64,000 bases of DNA. It comes from JAEUJM01 sp044221555. GTDB lineage: Bacteria; Actinomycetota; Acidimicrobiia; Acidimicrobiales; DATDAH01. The translations under genes and the position numbers were made by a program. This document shows, piece after piece, positions 1 to 9,328 of this stretch; position 1 is the first letter of the stretch; each line of letters begins with the position of its first letter. The stretch lies in contig JBGAOY010000012.1 in NCBI GenBank assembly GCA_044221555.1, positions 1 through 64,000 of the forward strand, in the 5' to 3' direction. A model generated the notes under the pieces. It ran no database searches. It saw only the letters and a program-made list of their open reading frames with translations, and was not told where the DNA came from.

Positions 1-1094
1 TGTGGATATTCGCAGTATGACGACATTTGCCTCGGCGGAACCCCGCCCAATTGTATAAGCGAGCTTCGGCTTGAGCGAGGCAGTTGCTGTGGCAATGGCG
101 GCGGGGGAGGAGGGGGTGGCGGCACGGGCGCCGCGGGCGACGTGGGCCCTGGAGCCGGCCCCGGCACCGGCCCCGGCGGGACCACCGGCGCGGGCGTGGT
201 GACCGGTCCGGGCGGCACGACGGCGAGATCGAGGGGTGGCTCCTCGTCGGGCGTCGGGGTGAGCCGCAGCGCGGTGACGGGATGCCCGCTGGCGGCCTGG
301 ACGCCCTGCAGCGCCCGACCGAGCTCGGCGGCACTGGCGGGCCGCTGCCCGGGGTCCTTCGACAGCGAGCGCCACACCAGGTCGACCAGGTCGTCGGGCG
401 CGAACGGCAGCCGGGGCGGCGGTTGGTGCACCACCCGGGCGACCACGTCGCCGAGGCTGCCCGCCGAGTCGAACGGCGGGGCTCCCGCGATCAGCGTGTG
501 CAGCGTGGAGGCCAGGCCGTACACGTCCGATCGCTCGTCGGGCTCCTCGCCCAGCAGCACCTCAGGAGCCACGTGCGACACCGTCAGCGAGATGGCGCCG
601 CCGGCCGTGCGGGCCACGCCTTCCACGGCGGCGATGCCGAAGTCGCCCAGCTTGGCCTCGCCGAACGGGCCCACCAGCAGGTTCTCGGGCTTGAGGTCGC
701 GATGCAGGGTTCCCGCGGCGTGGGCCGCGCCCAGGGCGCCGGCCACCTCGACCCCGGCGCGGACGGCCAGCGGCCAGGGCACCGGGCCGTTCTTCAGGCG
801 GTCGCCGAGCGAGCCCGCGTCGAGGAACTCCATCACCAGGTAGGGGTGGCCGTCGAGGGTGAGGCCCGAGTCGTGCAGCGCGACCACGTTGGGGTGCCAC
901 GAGAGGCTGCCCATCGCGAGGCACTCACGCTCGAAGCGCAGGCGGTCACGGTCGCCCAGGCTGTCCACCTGCAGGACCTTCAGCGCCACCACCCGTCCGA
1001 AACGATCCTGGTTGGCCCGGTACACCACGCCGAAGCCGCCGCGCGCGATCTGCTGCAGGTCCGAGTAGCCGTCGATCTGTGGCAGGTCCGCCAC
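1..1094 (-). CDS. Serine/threonine protein kinase (C-terminus cut by window edge)
   Basis: Hanks-type protein kinase that would phosphorylate Ser/Thr on partner proteins. About 364 residues are visible and no stop is reached before the window edge. The GTG start at 1094 follows a GGGGAG ribosome site. Visible motifs in order: glycine loop GGFGVVY, ATP-binding lysine in VVALKVL, catalytic loop HRDLKPEN, DFG, and APE (as HVAPEVLLGEEP). The kinase lobe ends near residue 270 and is followed by a Pro/Gly-rich linker with a run of about ten prolines. No transmembrane helix has appeared by the edge, so whether it is PknB-like and membrane-anchored cannot be told. It is divergent from the SGNH-hydrolase gene, and the 89-bp gap must hold both promoters. 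Confidence 0.93.
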   Translation of the reverse strand, partial: MADLPQIDGYSDLQQIARGGFGVVYRANQDRFGRVVALKVLQVDSLGDRDRLRFERECLAMGSLSWHPNVVALHDSGLTLDGHPYLVMEFLDAGSLGDRLKNGPVPWPLAVRAGVEVAGALGAAHAAGTLHRDLKPENLLVGPFGEAKLGDFGIAAVEGVARTAGGAISLTVSHVAPEVLLGEEPDERSDVYGLASTLHTLIAGAPPFDSAGSLGDVVARVVHQPPPRLPFAPDDLVDLVWRSLSKDPGQRPASAAELGRALQGVQAASGHPVTALRLTPTPDEEPPLDLAVVPPGPVTTPAPVVPPGPVPGPAPGPTSPAAPVPPPPPPPPPLPQQLPRSSRSSLIQLGGVPPRQMSSYCEYP

Positions 1095-1183
1095 GCAAGC
1101 TCTCCCCGTGCGTCGCCGGCGCGCACGCCACGCCGTGGGGCGATCGTACCGGCCTGCACCGGGGCCGGTAGCTTGGGCCGGTC

Positions 1184-2647
1184 ATGGTTGTCGGGTGGAG
1201 ATCGCTCGTGGCCGCCCTGCTGGTGGTCGCGGTGGGGACGGTCGGCCAGCCGGTGGCCCACGCCCAACCGGCCCCGTACGAGACGACCACGACCGAGGGG
1301 TGGCTGCCGCACCCACTGCCGGCACCCGTGGTGCCCACCGTGGCCTTCGTGGGCGACTCGATCGGCCGGGACGCGCAGTACTACGTCCGCAACCAGGTCG
1401 GCCGTACCCACGCCGTCGCCTACTACCACGCGGTCGCGGCCGGCTACATCGGGTACCACCTGCCGCGGCTGCTGCCGGTGGTGCGTGCCGGCAACGGCCC
1501 CGACATCCTGCTCGTCGAGTTGGGCACCGGCGACGCGTTCTGGGACCACAGCGCGCACCGCTTCGAGGGCGACGTGCGCCGGTTCCTCGACGCGGTGCTG
1601 AACCTCGCGCCCGACGGAACGCCCCGCGGCAACCCCTACGTCACCTGCGTGCGGTGGTTCGACCAGAAGCCCACGGCCAACGTGGCCTATCCCGAGGTGA
1701 ACGAGCACCGGCTCGAGTTCAACCGGGTCCTGGGGCGGGTGCTGGCCGAGCGGCGCTACCGGACCCGCAACGTGGCGATGGTGAGCTACGGCGCCTGGTA
1801 CTACCTGTCCGGCGAACGGGGCTACTTCCTCGCGGACCGGCTGCATCACACCGAGGCCGGCCGCCGGGAGCTCGGGCTGCTGGCCGGCCAGGCCGCCGAG
1901 GGGTGCGACCCGGCGGACACGTCCGGGCGGTTCTGGGACGTGCCCGACCGGTCGGGGGCGGCGCCGGCGATCAACTGGATGGCCGATGCCGGCATCGCCG
2001 ATCCGTATCGCAACGGCACCTACCGCGCTCGGCTCGGGAGCTTCGCGGTCGGGGCCGACCGGGGCCAGGTCGCCGAGTTCCTCTGGCGGATGGCGGGCTC
2101 GCCCGCCGCGCCGGCACCCACCTGGCGCGACGTGCCGGTGACCCTCCGCCCGGCGGTGGGGTGGGTGCAGCACACCCAGCTCATGCGTGGCTACGAGGAC
2201 GGCACCTTCCACCCGTCGGGAACGGTGTCCCGTGTCGCCCTCGCCACCTATCTGTGGCGCCTGTCGGGCCAGCCCTCGGCCGGGGTCGCACGCCACACCT
2301 GGTCCGACGTCCCGCCCGAGTTGGTGCCGGCGGTGGACTGGGCGGTCACCGCAGGGGTGATGGGCGCGCAATCGGGCGCGGTTTTCGGCGCCGACCGACC
2401 GGCCACGCGGGCCGAGACGGCCCGTGCGCTGTACGCCCTCGACCAGTTGGCCGACCCCGAGGCACCGACGGGGTCGACCACCACCACAGGCCCGCCCACG
2501 ACCCTCCCTTCGGACACCACCCTGCCCCAGGTCACCCCGCCGTCGGTCAGCACGGTGCCGGCCACGACGGTGCCCGTCCCCACCACGGGTGCCGCTCCCA
2601 CCACGGTCGCGCCACCCGGCACCGACGGGCCCGGCGCTGCCGGGTGA
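1184..2647 (+). CDS. Secreted SGNH/GDSL hydrolase with three SLH-like repeats
   Basis: 487 residues. An N-terminal signal peptide (hydrophobic run then AHA cleavage-like site near residue 27) is followed by an SGNH-hydrolase-like domain with the block I motif FVGDSIGRD. The second half has three degenerate S-layer-homology-like repeats, recognisable by DVP, then a helix, then GYEDGTFHPSGTVSR and two weaker versions. A Thr/Pro-rich tail ends the protein. SLH repeats usually bind secondary cell-wall polymers, so the enzyme is inferred to be wall-attached and to act on acyl esters of surface glycans. It is 21 bp upstream of an acyltransferase-3/SGNH gene and probably co-transcribed with it. Substrate is unknown. 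Confidence 0.85.
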   Translation: MVVGWRSLVAALLVVAVGTVGQPVAHAQPAPYETTTTEGWLPHPLPAPVVPTVAFVGDSIGRDAQYYVRNQVGRTHAVAYYHAVAAGYIGYHLPRLLPVVRAGNGPDILLVELGTGDAFWDHSAHRFEGDVRRFLDAVLNLAPDGTPRGNPYVTCVRWFDQKPTANVAYPEVNEHRLEFNRVLGRVLAERRYRTRNVAMVSYGAWYYLSGERGYFLADRLHHTEAGRRELGLLAGQAAEGCDPADTSGRFWDVPDRSGAAPAINWMADAGIADPYRNGTYRARLGSFAVGADRGQVAEFLWRMAGSPAAPAPTWRDVPVTLRPAVGWVQHTQLMRGYEDGTFHPSGTVSRVALATYLWRLSGQPSAGVARHTWSDVPPELVPAVDWAVTAGVMGAQSGAVFGADRPATRAETARALYALDQLADPEAPTGSTTTTGPPTTLPSDTTLPQVTPPSVSTVPATTVPVPTTGAAPTTVAPPGTDGPGAAG

Positions 2648-2668
2648 CCGTCGCTCGTTGAAGGCGGC

Positions 2669-4768
2669 ATGAGCCTCGCGACCGGGGCGGCGCCCCGAGG
2701 CGGTCCCGCGGCCGCCCGGGGCGCATCGACCACCGGGTACCGGCCCGAGATCGACGGGGTGCGCGCCCTGGCCGTCGTGGCGGTCGTCGCCTACCACGCC
2801 GGCATCCCCGGGTTCTCAGGTGGCTACGTCGGCGTCGACGTGTTCTTCGTCATCTCCGGCTTCCTGATCACCGGCCTGCTCGCCCGAGAGCTGGAGCACA
2901 CAGGCCGCGTATCGGTCGCCGGGTTCTACGGTCGGCGGGCGCGCCGCCTCCTGCCCGTGGCGGCACTGGTGTCGGTGGCGACGGTCGCCGTGGGCTGGTG
3001 GGTGCAGTCGCCCCTGACACGACGCGACCTCGCGGCCGACGCGCTGGCCACCTCCACCTACACCATCAACCTGCGCCTGGCTGCCCAACAGCTGGACTAC
3101 CTGCGGGCCAACCTGGCGCCGTCCGCCTTCCAGCAGTTCTGGTCGCTTGCGGTCGAGGAGCAGTTCTACCTCGTGTGGCCCCTGCTCCTCGTGGTGCTGC
3201 TCCGGGGTGTGTCGCCCCGACGGCGCGCCGGTGGCGTCATCGCCGTCGTGTGTTGTGCCTCCTTCGCCCTGGCCGTGTCGCGGGTGGGCCCGTCGCCCGC
3301 CTGGGCCTTCTACTCGCTCGCGTCCCGGGGATGGCAGCTGGGGTCGGGCGCGCTGCTCGCCCTCGGGTGGTATCGGGTGGAACGGGTGCTGCCGCGCTCC
3401 GCTCGACGCCTGGCACTGGTCCTGGGACTCGGTGCCATCGCCGTGTCCGTCATCGGGTTCGGCGAGTCGACCCCCTGGCCGGGCTGGTGGGCGCTGGTGC
3501 CGACACTGGGCACCGTGCTGGTGCTCCTCGGGCCGACCTCGACCGATGGGCGGCTGGCCGCGTTGTTGTCGGCGCGGCCTGCTCGATGGGTCGGGCTCCG
3601 CTCCTACTCGTGGTACCTCTGGCACTGGCCCGCGATGGTGTTCGTCGCCGCCTGGCTGGACCGCTCGATCGGCGGTTGGCCGGCGATCCTCATGGCCGCG
3701 GCCAGCCTGGGCCTGGCCGCGGTCACCTACCGGTGGGTCGAGCAACCCGTGCGGCGCTCGCCTCGCCTCGTGGGCTCTCCCCGGCGCAGTGTGGCCCTGG
3801 GCCTGGGGACGACCATCGTGCTGGCCACCGTCTTCCTCGCCCTCATGTCCGTCCCCGGTGACGTGGTCGGCCCCGGGGAGCGGGCCGAGGACATCGCCCG
3901 CCGAGCCCTCGACGCGCGGCGACTCGACGAGGCCGCGCTCGTCGAGGAGGTGCCCTCCAACCTCGTCCCCGCCCTGGCCGGTGCGGACCAGGACCTGCCC
4001 ACGGTGTACGACGATGGCTGCCATCGGTCGATCCTGCAGACCACGCCCATCCTCTGCGGCTACGGCGACGCACGGGCCGATCGTCGTGTCGTGATCTTCG
4101 GCGACTCCCACGCGGCGCAGTGGGTGCCCGCGCTCGACGCGCTGGGCCGGCGAGCCCACTTCACGCTGGTGCCGATCACCAAGGCCGGCTGCCCGGCCGC
4201 GGACGTCACGGTCTACGACGGGTCGCTCCGACGGGCCTACACCGAGTGCGACCGCTGGAGGGCCTCGGCCCTGCAGATGATCGCGGACCTCGGCGCCGAC
4301 CTCGTGCTGGTCACGAACACGTCCCGCTACGTGGCCGAGGGGAACGACGGCCCACCCTCGAATGCCGAGTGGACAGCCGGTTTCGAGGCCACCCTCACCG
4401 CGCTGGCCGAGCACGCGCCCACGGCCCTCCTCGGCGACACGCCGTATCCCAAGGAGTACACGCCCGACTGCCTCGCCGAACACCTCGGCGATGCGACCGC
4501 CTGCACGCTGGATCGTGGAGCCTCGGTCGATCGCGAGTTCGCCGCGCTGGAGGCGTCGTCGGCGGCGGCGGCCGAGGTGCCCTACGTCCCCACCACGGAC
4601 CTGGTCTGCGGGAGGGTCCGTTGTCCGGTGATCGTCGGCAACGTGCTCGTGTACCGCGACGACAGCCATCTCACCGCGGTCTACGCCGAGCGGCTGGCAC
4701 CCAGGCTCGCCGAGCTCGTCGGACTGGGTCTGCCCGGCGACAACCCCCTGGTCGACGGCGACGGGTGA
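2669..4768 (+). CDS. Acyltransferase-3 family membrane protein with C-terminal SGNH domain (OafA-like)
   Basis: 699 residues. The N-terminal ~390 residues form the acyltransferase-3 membrane domain, which starts with the family signature YRPEIDGVRALAVVAVV and continues YVGVDVFFVISGFLI, with about ten hydrophobic segments. The C-terminal part is a periplasm-facing SGNH domain (VVIFGDSHAAQW near residue 472; late DDSHLT for the catalytic Asp/His). This two-domain layout is known from O-antigen and exopolysaccharide O-acetyltransferases. The likely role is acetylation of a surface glycan. The start follows a GAAGGCGG ribosome site. Together with the upstream SLH-SGNH gene it forms a surface-modification pair. 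Confidence 0.93.
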   Translation: MSLATGAAPRGGPAAARGASTTGYRPEIDGVRALAVVAVVAYHAGIPGFSGGYVGVDVFFVISGFLITGLLARELEHTGRVSVAGFYGRRARRLLPVAALVSVATVAVGWWVQSPLTRRDLAADALATSTYTINLRLAAQQLDYLRANLAPSAFQQFWSLAVEEQFYLVWPLLLVVLLRGVSPRRRAGGVIAVVCCASFALAVSRVGPSPAWAFYSLASRGWQLGSGALLALGWYRVERVLPRSARRLALVLGLGAIAVSVIGFGESTPWPGWWALVPTLGTVLVLLGPTSTDGRLAALLSARPARWVGLRSYSWYLWHWPAMVFVAAWLDRSIGGWPAILMAAASLGLAAVTYRWVEQPVRRSPRLVGSPRRSVALGLGTTIVLATVFLALMSVPGDVVGPGERAEDIARRALDARRLDEAALVEEVPSNLVPALAGADQDLPTVYDDGCHRSILQTTPILCGYGDARADRRVVIFGDSHAAQWVPALDALGRRAHFTLVPITKAGCPAADVTVYDGSLRRAYTECDRWRASALQMIADLGADLVLVTNTSRYVAEGNDGPPSNAEWTAGFEATLTALAEHAPTALLGDTPYPKEYTPDCLAEHLGDATACTLDRGASVDREFAALEASSAAAAEVPYVPTTDLVCGRVRCPVIVGNVLVYRDDSHLTAVYAERLAPRLAELVGLGLPGDNPLVDGDG

Positions 4769-4802
4769 GGCCGGCGCCGCCGCGGCCGTCGGGCCCGGCG
4801 GG

Positions 4803-6134
4803 TCACTCCAGGCCGAGCGCGCTCCCGAGTCGGGCCCGGCTGACCTTGCCCATCGAGTTGCGGGGCAGCGCATCGACCATCACCACCGTCTTCGGGCGCT
4901 TGTGGGGCGCCACCCGTTCCGACAGCCACGCGGTGACGTCGCCGGCGCCCAGCTGGCCCACGACGGCCGCGCACAGCCGCTGGCCCCACCGCTCGTCCTC
5001 GACACCGAACACCGCGACCTCGTGGACCGCCGGGTGGTCGAGCAGCACGCGCTCGACCTCCAGCGGGTACACGTTGACGCCGCCGGTGATCACCAGGTCG
5101 CTGCGCCGACCCTCGAGGTACAGGTAGCCGTCGTCGTCGAGGCGGCCGAGGTCGCCCACCGTGCAGGCGCCGCCCCGCCACGCCGCCGCGGTCTTCGCGG
5201 GGTCGCCCCAGTACTCGAACCGGGCGTGCGGGGGCATCGTGCACCAGATGGTGCGGTCGTCGTCGACGGACAGGCGGCGGCCGGCCCGTGCCCGCCCGAC
5301 CGTGCCCGGGCGCTCCCGCCACTCGTCGGCGGAGCACGCGGTGAACTGGGCCTCGGTCGACCCGTAGAACTCCCACACCGAGCCCTCCGGGAAGGTCGCG
5401 AGCGCCCGTTCCTTCAACCGCGTGCGGCAAGGGGCGCCGGCGTGGACGAGGAGGCGGAACGACGACACGTCGGGCAGGGGCGGCGCGTCTGGGGCGAAGA
5501 GCCGTTGCAGGTGCGCCGGGACCAGGAACGCCGAGGTGGGGTGGTGCCGCGCCACCGCGTCGGCGAACCCCGCGGCGGTGAAGTGCCCGGGGAGCACCAC
5601 CGAGCCCCCGGCCAGCAGCGTGCCCGCCGCGAAGCGCATGGGGGCCGAGTGGTGCAAGGGTGAGGCCACGAGGTGGACGTCGTCGGACCGGAAGCCCCAA
5701 AGGTCACGTTCCTCGGCCAGCAGGGCGGCCGCGTCGGCCGCGTCGAGCACGCCCGACCACACGCCCTTCGGGGTGCCGGTGGTGCCCGACGTGTAGATCA
5801 TGGGCCGGGCCAGCGGCGCGGGAGCGAGCTCGACCGGTGTCGCGTCGGGCCCGGCGGCGATGAAGGGACCGAGGTCATCGTCGCGCAGCACGAGCGCCGG
5901 CCGCGCGTCGGCCAGCAAGGTCTCCTGCTCGGCCGGCAGCAGGTGGATGTTCACGAGCACCGGCACGATCCCCGCCCGCAGCGCACCGACCGCGACCGCG
6001 AGGTAGGCGGGGCTCCCCGTGGCGATCAGGGCCACGCGGTCGCCCACGGACAGGCCCGCGGCCTGCAACGCGGAGGCGGCCCGCCGCTGGTCGGCCTCAG
6101 CCTCGGCGGCCGTGACCACCGTCGCACCGCTCAT
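4803..6134 (-). CDS. AMP-dependent acyl-CoA synthetase/ligase family
   Basis: 443 residues, shorter than the usual 500-560 of acyl-CoA synthetases, mainly because the N-terminal region is reduced. The adenylation motifs are present: P-loop YTSGTTGTPKG, EFYGSTEAQ, GDLGRLDDDGYLYLEGR, and the catalytic C-terminal lysine in PRNSMGKVSR. The enzyme is expected to activate a carboxylate with ATP and then form a CoA thioester. I chose the ATG at 6134 (MSGATVV), since upstream codons look non-coding and overlap the divergent SurE-like gene. Substrate cannot be told. It is convergent with the acyltransferase gene and divergent from the lipoprotein gene (54-bp gap). Confidence 0.9.
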   Translation of the reverse strand: MSGATVVTAAEAEADQRRAASALQAAGLSVGDRVALIATGSPAYLAVAVGALRAGIVPVLVNIHLLPAEQETLLADARPALVLRDDDLGPFIAAGPDATPVELAPAPLARPMIYTSGTTGTPKGVWSGVLDAADAAALLAEERDLWGFRSDDVHLVASPLHHSAPMRFAAGTLLAGGSVVLPGHFTAAGFADAVARHHPTSAFLVPAHLQRLFAPDAPPLPDVSSFRLLVHAGAPCRTRLKERALATFPEGSVWEFYGSTEAQFTACSADEWRERPGTVGRARAGRRLSVDDDRTIWCTMPPHARFEYWGDPAKTAAAWRGGACTVGDLGRLDDDGYLYLEGRRSDLVITGGVNVYPLEVERVLLDHPAVHEVAVFGVEDERWGQRLCAAVVGQLGAGDVTAWLSERVAPHKRPKTVVMVDALPRNSMGKVSRARLGSALGLE

Positions 6135-6188
6135 GGCGGTCGAGCCTAGGATCTCGGCCCTCAGGGAGAACCAACGCGAGGGGGGCAC

Positions 6189-7049
6189 ATGCGGGGACGG
6201 GTCTGGATGGGGCGGACCGTGGTGGTGGTGCTGTGCGGTGCGGCCCTGGCCGCCGGCTGCAGCAGCGACGGGGGCGACGACGGCGAGAGCGCCGCCGCCG
6301 ACACCACCACCAGTGCGGTGGGGAACACCACCACGAGCGCGGCGCCCGAGACCCTCGACATCCTCGTGTCGAACGACGACGGCTTCGCCGCCGAGGGCAT
6401 CGACGCCCTCGTGCAGGCCCTGACGGAGCTGCCCGACACCACCGTCACCGTGGTGGCGCCGGCCGAGAACCAGAGCGGCACGGGGGGCCAGACCACCGAC
6501 GGTGCGCTGACCGTGACCGACGAGGAGACGCTCAGCGGCTACCCCGCGACCGCGGTGCAGGGCTTCCCGGCCGACGCGGTGAACCACGGCCTCGACGAGG
6601 TGCTCGACGAGGCGCCGGATCTGGTGATCGCGGGCATCAACGAGGGCCAGAACATCGGCCCGCTCACCGCGGTGTCGGGCACCGTCGGTGCCGCGTCGGC
6701 GGCCGCGGCGCGCGGCATCCCGGCGCTGGCGTCCAGCCAGGGCCTCGACGCCAACCCGCCCGACTACGCCACGGGGGTCGACGAGGTGCTGGCCTGGCTC
6801 GACGAGCACCGCGACGCGCTGCTGGCGGGGGACGCCCCGGCGCAGGTCGACAACCTGAACATCCCGTCGTGCGCCACCGGTGAGCTGCGGGGCGACGTCG
6901 AGGTGCCCGTCGCCACCGACGACGGCGGGCGGGCGATCAACGACGTCGACTGCACGTCCACCGAGGAGGACCCGGTCGACGACATCGCCGGGTTCACCAC
7001 CGGCTTCGCCACCCTCAGCGTCATCGAGGTCGAGCCGGCGGCGGGCTGA
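6189..7049 (+). CDS. SurE-like phosphatase domain as a secreted lipoprotein
   Basis: 286 residues. It starts with a lipoprotein signal peptide (VVLCGAALAAGCSS, lipobox Cys near residue 24) and a Thr/Asp-rich spacer. The rest resembles SurE survival-protein phosphatase: ILVSNDDGFAAEGIDAL (metal-binding DD), ENQSGTGG (metal-ligand Ser), AGINEGQNIGP (Asn) and SGTVGAASAAAARGIPALA. SurE proteins known from E. coli and Thermotoga are cytoplasmic 5'/3'-nucleotidases, so extracytoplasmic placement is unusual. The stop overlaps the sulfatase start (TGATG), indicating translational coupling. Inference: extracellular nucleotide or phosphate-ester scavenging alongside sulfate-ester cleavage. Confidence 0.85.
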   Translation: MRGRVWMGRTVVVVLCGAALAAGCSSDGGDDGESAAADTTTSAVGNTTTSAAPETLDILVSNDDGFAAEGIDALVQALTELPDTTVTVVAPAENQSGTGGQTTDGALTVTDEETLSGYPATAVQGFPADAVNHGLDEVLDEAPDLVIAGINEGQNIGPLTAVSGTVGAASAAAARGIPALASSQGLDANPPDYATGVDEVLAWLDEHRDALLAGDAPAQVDNLNIPSCATGELRGDVEVPVATDDGGRAINDVDCTSTEEDPVDDIAGFTTGFATLSVIEVEPAAG

Positions 7050-9319
7050 TGGGCGAGACGTCCGGCTTCCAGGGGGTCATCGGCCGCACCAGGGCCGAGT
7101 CCACCCCGTGGTGGCCGCCGGCGCCGCAGCCGCCCGAGGGCGCCCCGAACGTCCTCGTCGTCGTCCTCGACGACGTCGGCTTCGCCCAGGTCGGCTGCTT
7201 CGGCTCGGACATCGACACACCGACGCTCGACGGCCTGGCCGCGGGCGGCCTGCAGTTCACGAACTTCCACACCACGGCCCTCTGCTCGCCCACCCGGGCG
7301 TGCGTGCTGACCGGGCGCAACCACCACGTCAACGGCATGGGCCGCGTCATCGACCTGGCCACGGGGTTCCCCGGCTACGACGCCCGCATCCCCAAGAGCT
7401 GCGGCACCCTGCCCGAGATGCTGGTGCCCCACGGCTACGCCGCCTACGCGGTGGGCAAGTGGCACCTCACCCCCGAGCACGAGCACCACCTCGGCGCACC
7501 ACGGGGGTCGTGGCCGCTGGGGCGCGGCTTCGAGCGCTGGTACGGCTACTTCGGTGGCGAGACCAGCCAGTTCGGCCCCACCCTGCTGTCCGACAACCAC
7601 TACGTCGCCGCGCCGGCCGACCACGAGGACGGCTACCACCTCACCGAAGACCTCACCGACCGGGCGCTGTCGTTCCTCGGCGACCTGCGGGCGGTCGACC
7701 CCGACAAGCCGTGGCTCCTCTACCTGTGCCCCGGGGCCTGCCACTCGCCCCACCAGGTGCCCGACGACTGGCTCGACCGGTTCCGGGGACGCTTCGACAA
7801 GGGCTGGGACGAGTGGCGGGCCGAGACCTTCCAGCGTCAGCTCGACACCGGGGTGCTCCCTGCGGGCACCGAGCTGTCCCCCCGGCCCGACTGGGTGCCG
7901 GCGTGGGACACGCTGTCGGCCGACACCCAGCGGGTGTACGCGCGCTACATGGAGTGCTTCGCGGCGTATCTGTCCCACTTCGACCACCAGTTGGCCCGGG
8001 TCCTCGACCGCCTGCGCGAGACCGGTGAGCTGGACAACACGTTGATCATGGTCATCTCGGACAACGGCGCCAGCTCGGAGGGCGGGCCCGGCGGCTCCCT
8101 GAACGACGCCCGCAACTGGAACGTGGCGGACATGTCCGTGTCGGAGGCCGTGGCGCGCATCGACGAGATCGGCGGACCGACCATCCACAACAACTACCCG
8201 TGGGGCTGGACCGTGGCCGGCAACACGCCGTTCAAGCGGTGGAAGCGCGAGACCCACGAGGGCGGCGTGGCCGACCCGTTGATCGTGCACTGGCCCGCGG
8301 GGATGGCCGCCCGGGGCGGGATCCGGCGCCAGTACACCCACGCCATCGACCTGCTGCCCACGATCCTCGAGGCCATCGGGGTCGAGCCGCCGACGGTCAT
8401 CGACGGCGTCGAGCAGCGTCCCGTCGACGGCACCAGCTTCGCCTACGCCTTCGACGCCCCCGACGCGGACGAGCGCCACACGGTCCAGTACTACGAGATG
8501 CTCGGCTGCCGGGCGATCTACGAGCGGGGCTGGAAGGCGGTCACCTACCACCCGATCGCGGACGCGACCCTGCCCTTCGACGAGGACACCTGGGAGCTGT
8601 ACCACGTGGCCGTGGACCCGTCGGAGTGCCACGACCTGGCCGAGGACGAGCCCGAGCGGCTGGCGGCGATGATCGACCGCTGGTGGGCCGAGGCCGAGCG
8701 CAACCAGGTGCTGCCGCTCGATGCCAACCCGTTCGACGCGATCTTCAACGACGAGCGCCCGTACCACCCTGCCCGGCCGCGCTACGAGTACCGGCCGGGC
8801 GGCGGGCCCGTGCCCGAGTCGGCCGCGGTGAACGTGCGCAACCGCGACCACGCCGTCACCGCCGAGCTGTCCGGCCCACTGGGGGACGCCGAGGGCGTGC
8901 TGCTGGTCCAGGGCTCGGTGCTGGGGGGCTGGGTGCTGTTCGTGCGTGACGGGCACCTGCACTACGCCCACAACTACGTCGGCCTGCACCTCTACGCCGG
9001 CCGATCCGAGCGGCCGCTCGACCCCGGGGCGCGCACGCTGGGGTTCCGGTTCACCAAGACCGCCGAGCACGCCGGCGTGGTGACCCTGCTGTGCGACGAC
9101 GTGGCGGTGGGGGCGGTCGACGTGGACCGGTTCACCCCCATTCGCTTCGCCATCACCGGCGACGGACTGCACTGCGGCGAGCACTGGGGGGTGCCGGTGT
9201 GCGCCGACTACCGGGCGCCGTTCCGCTTCACCGGCCCGCTGCACCGGGTGCTGGTCGACGTGGACGGCGACCCCCACGTCGACCCCGCCGACGCCTCGCA
9301 CGCCCTCCGCGAGCAATAG
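7049..9319 (+). CDS. Type I arylsulfatase family enzyme
   Basis: 756 residues. The sulfatase motif CSPTR at Cys79 is the C-x-P-x-R formylglycine site. The N-terminal metal residues NVLVVVLDDVGF, the KWHL signature and the later SDNG metal site are all present. The length and the extra C-terminal beta-rich domain (from about residue 590) match large bacterial arylsulfatases that cleave sulfate esters. No signal peptide is seen, so a cytoplasmic location is possible. Activity would need a formylglycine-generating enzyme or anaerobic maturase, which is not encoded in this window. The start is coupled to the SurE-like lipoprotein stop, and an LLM oxidoreductase follows 9 bp later, suggesting one transcript. 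Confidence 0.95.
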   Translation: MGETSGFQGVIGRTRAESTPWWPPAPQPPEGAPNVLVVVLDDVGFAQVGCFGSDIDTPTLDGLAAGGLQFTNFHTTALCSPTRACVLTGRNHHVNGMGRVIDLATGFPGYDARIPKSCGTLPEMLVPHGYAAYAVGKWHLTPEHEHHLGAPRGSWPLGRGFERWYGYFGGETSQFGPTLLSDNHYVAAPADHEDGYHLTEDLTDRALSFLGDLRAVDPDKPWLLYLCPGACHSPHQVPDDWLDRFRGRFDKGWDEWRAETFQRQLDTGVLPAGTELSPRPDWVPAWDTLSADTQRVYARYMECFAAYLSHFDHQLARVLDRLRETGELDNTLIMVISDNGASSEGGPGGSLNDARNWNVADMSVSEAVARIDEIGGPTIHNNYPWGWTVAGNTPFKRWKRETHEGGVADPLIVHWPAGMAARGGIRRQYTHAIDLLPTILEAIGVEPPTVIDGVEQRPVDGTSFAYAFDAPDADERHTVQYYEMLGCRAIYERGWKAVTYHPIADATLPFDEDTWELYHVAVDPSECHDLAEDEPERLAAMIDRWWAEAERNQVLPLDANPFDAIFNDERPYHPARPRYEYRPGGGPVPESAAVNVRNRDHAVTAELSGPLGDAEGVLLVQGSVLGGWVLFVRDGHLHYAHNYVGLHLYAGRSERPLDPGARTLGFRFTKTAEHAGVVTLLCDDVAVGAVDVDRFTPIRFAITGDGLHCGEHWGVPVCADYRAPFRFTGPLHRVLVDVDGDPHVDPADASHALREQ

Positions 9320-9328
9320 GTTCGCGGC

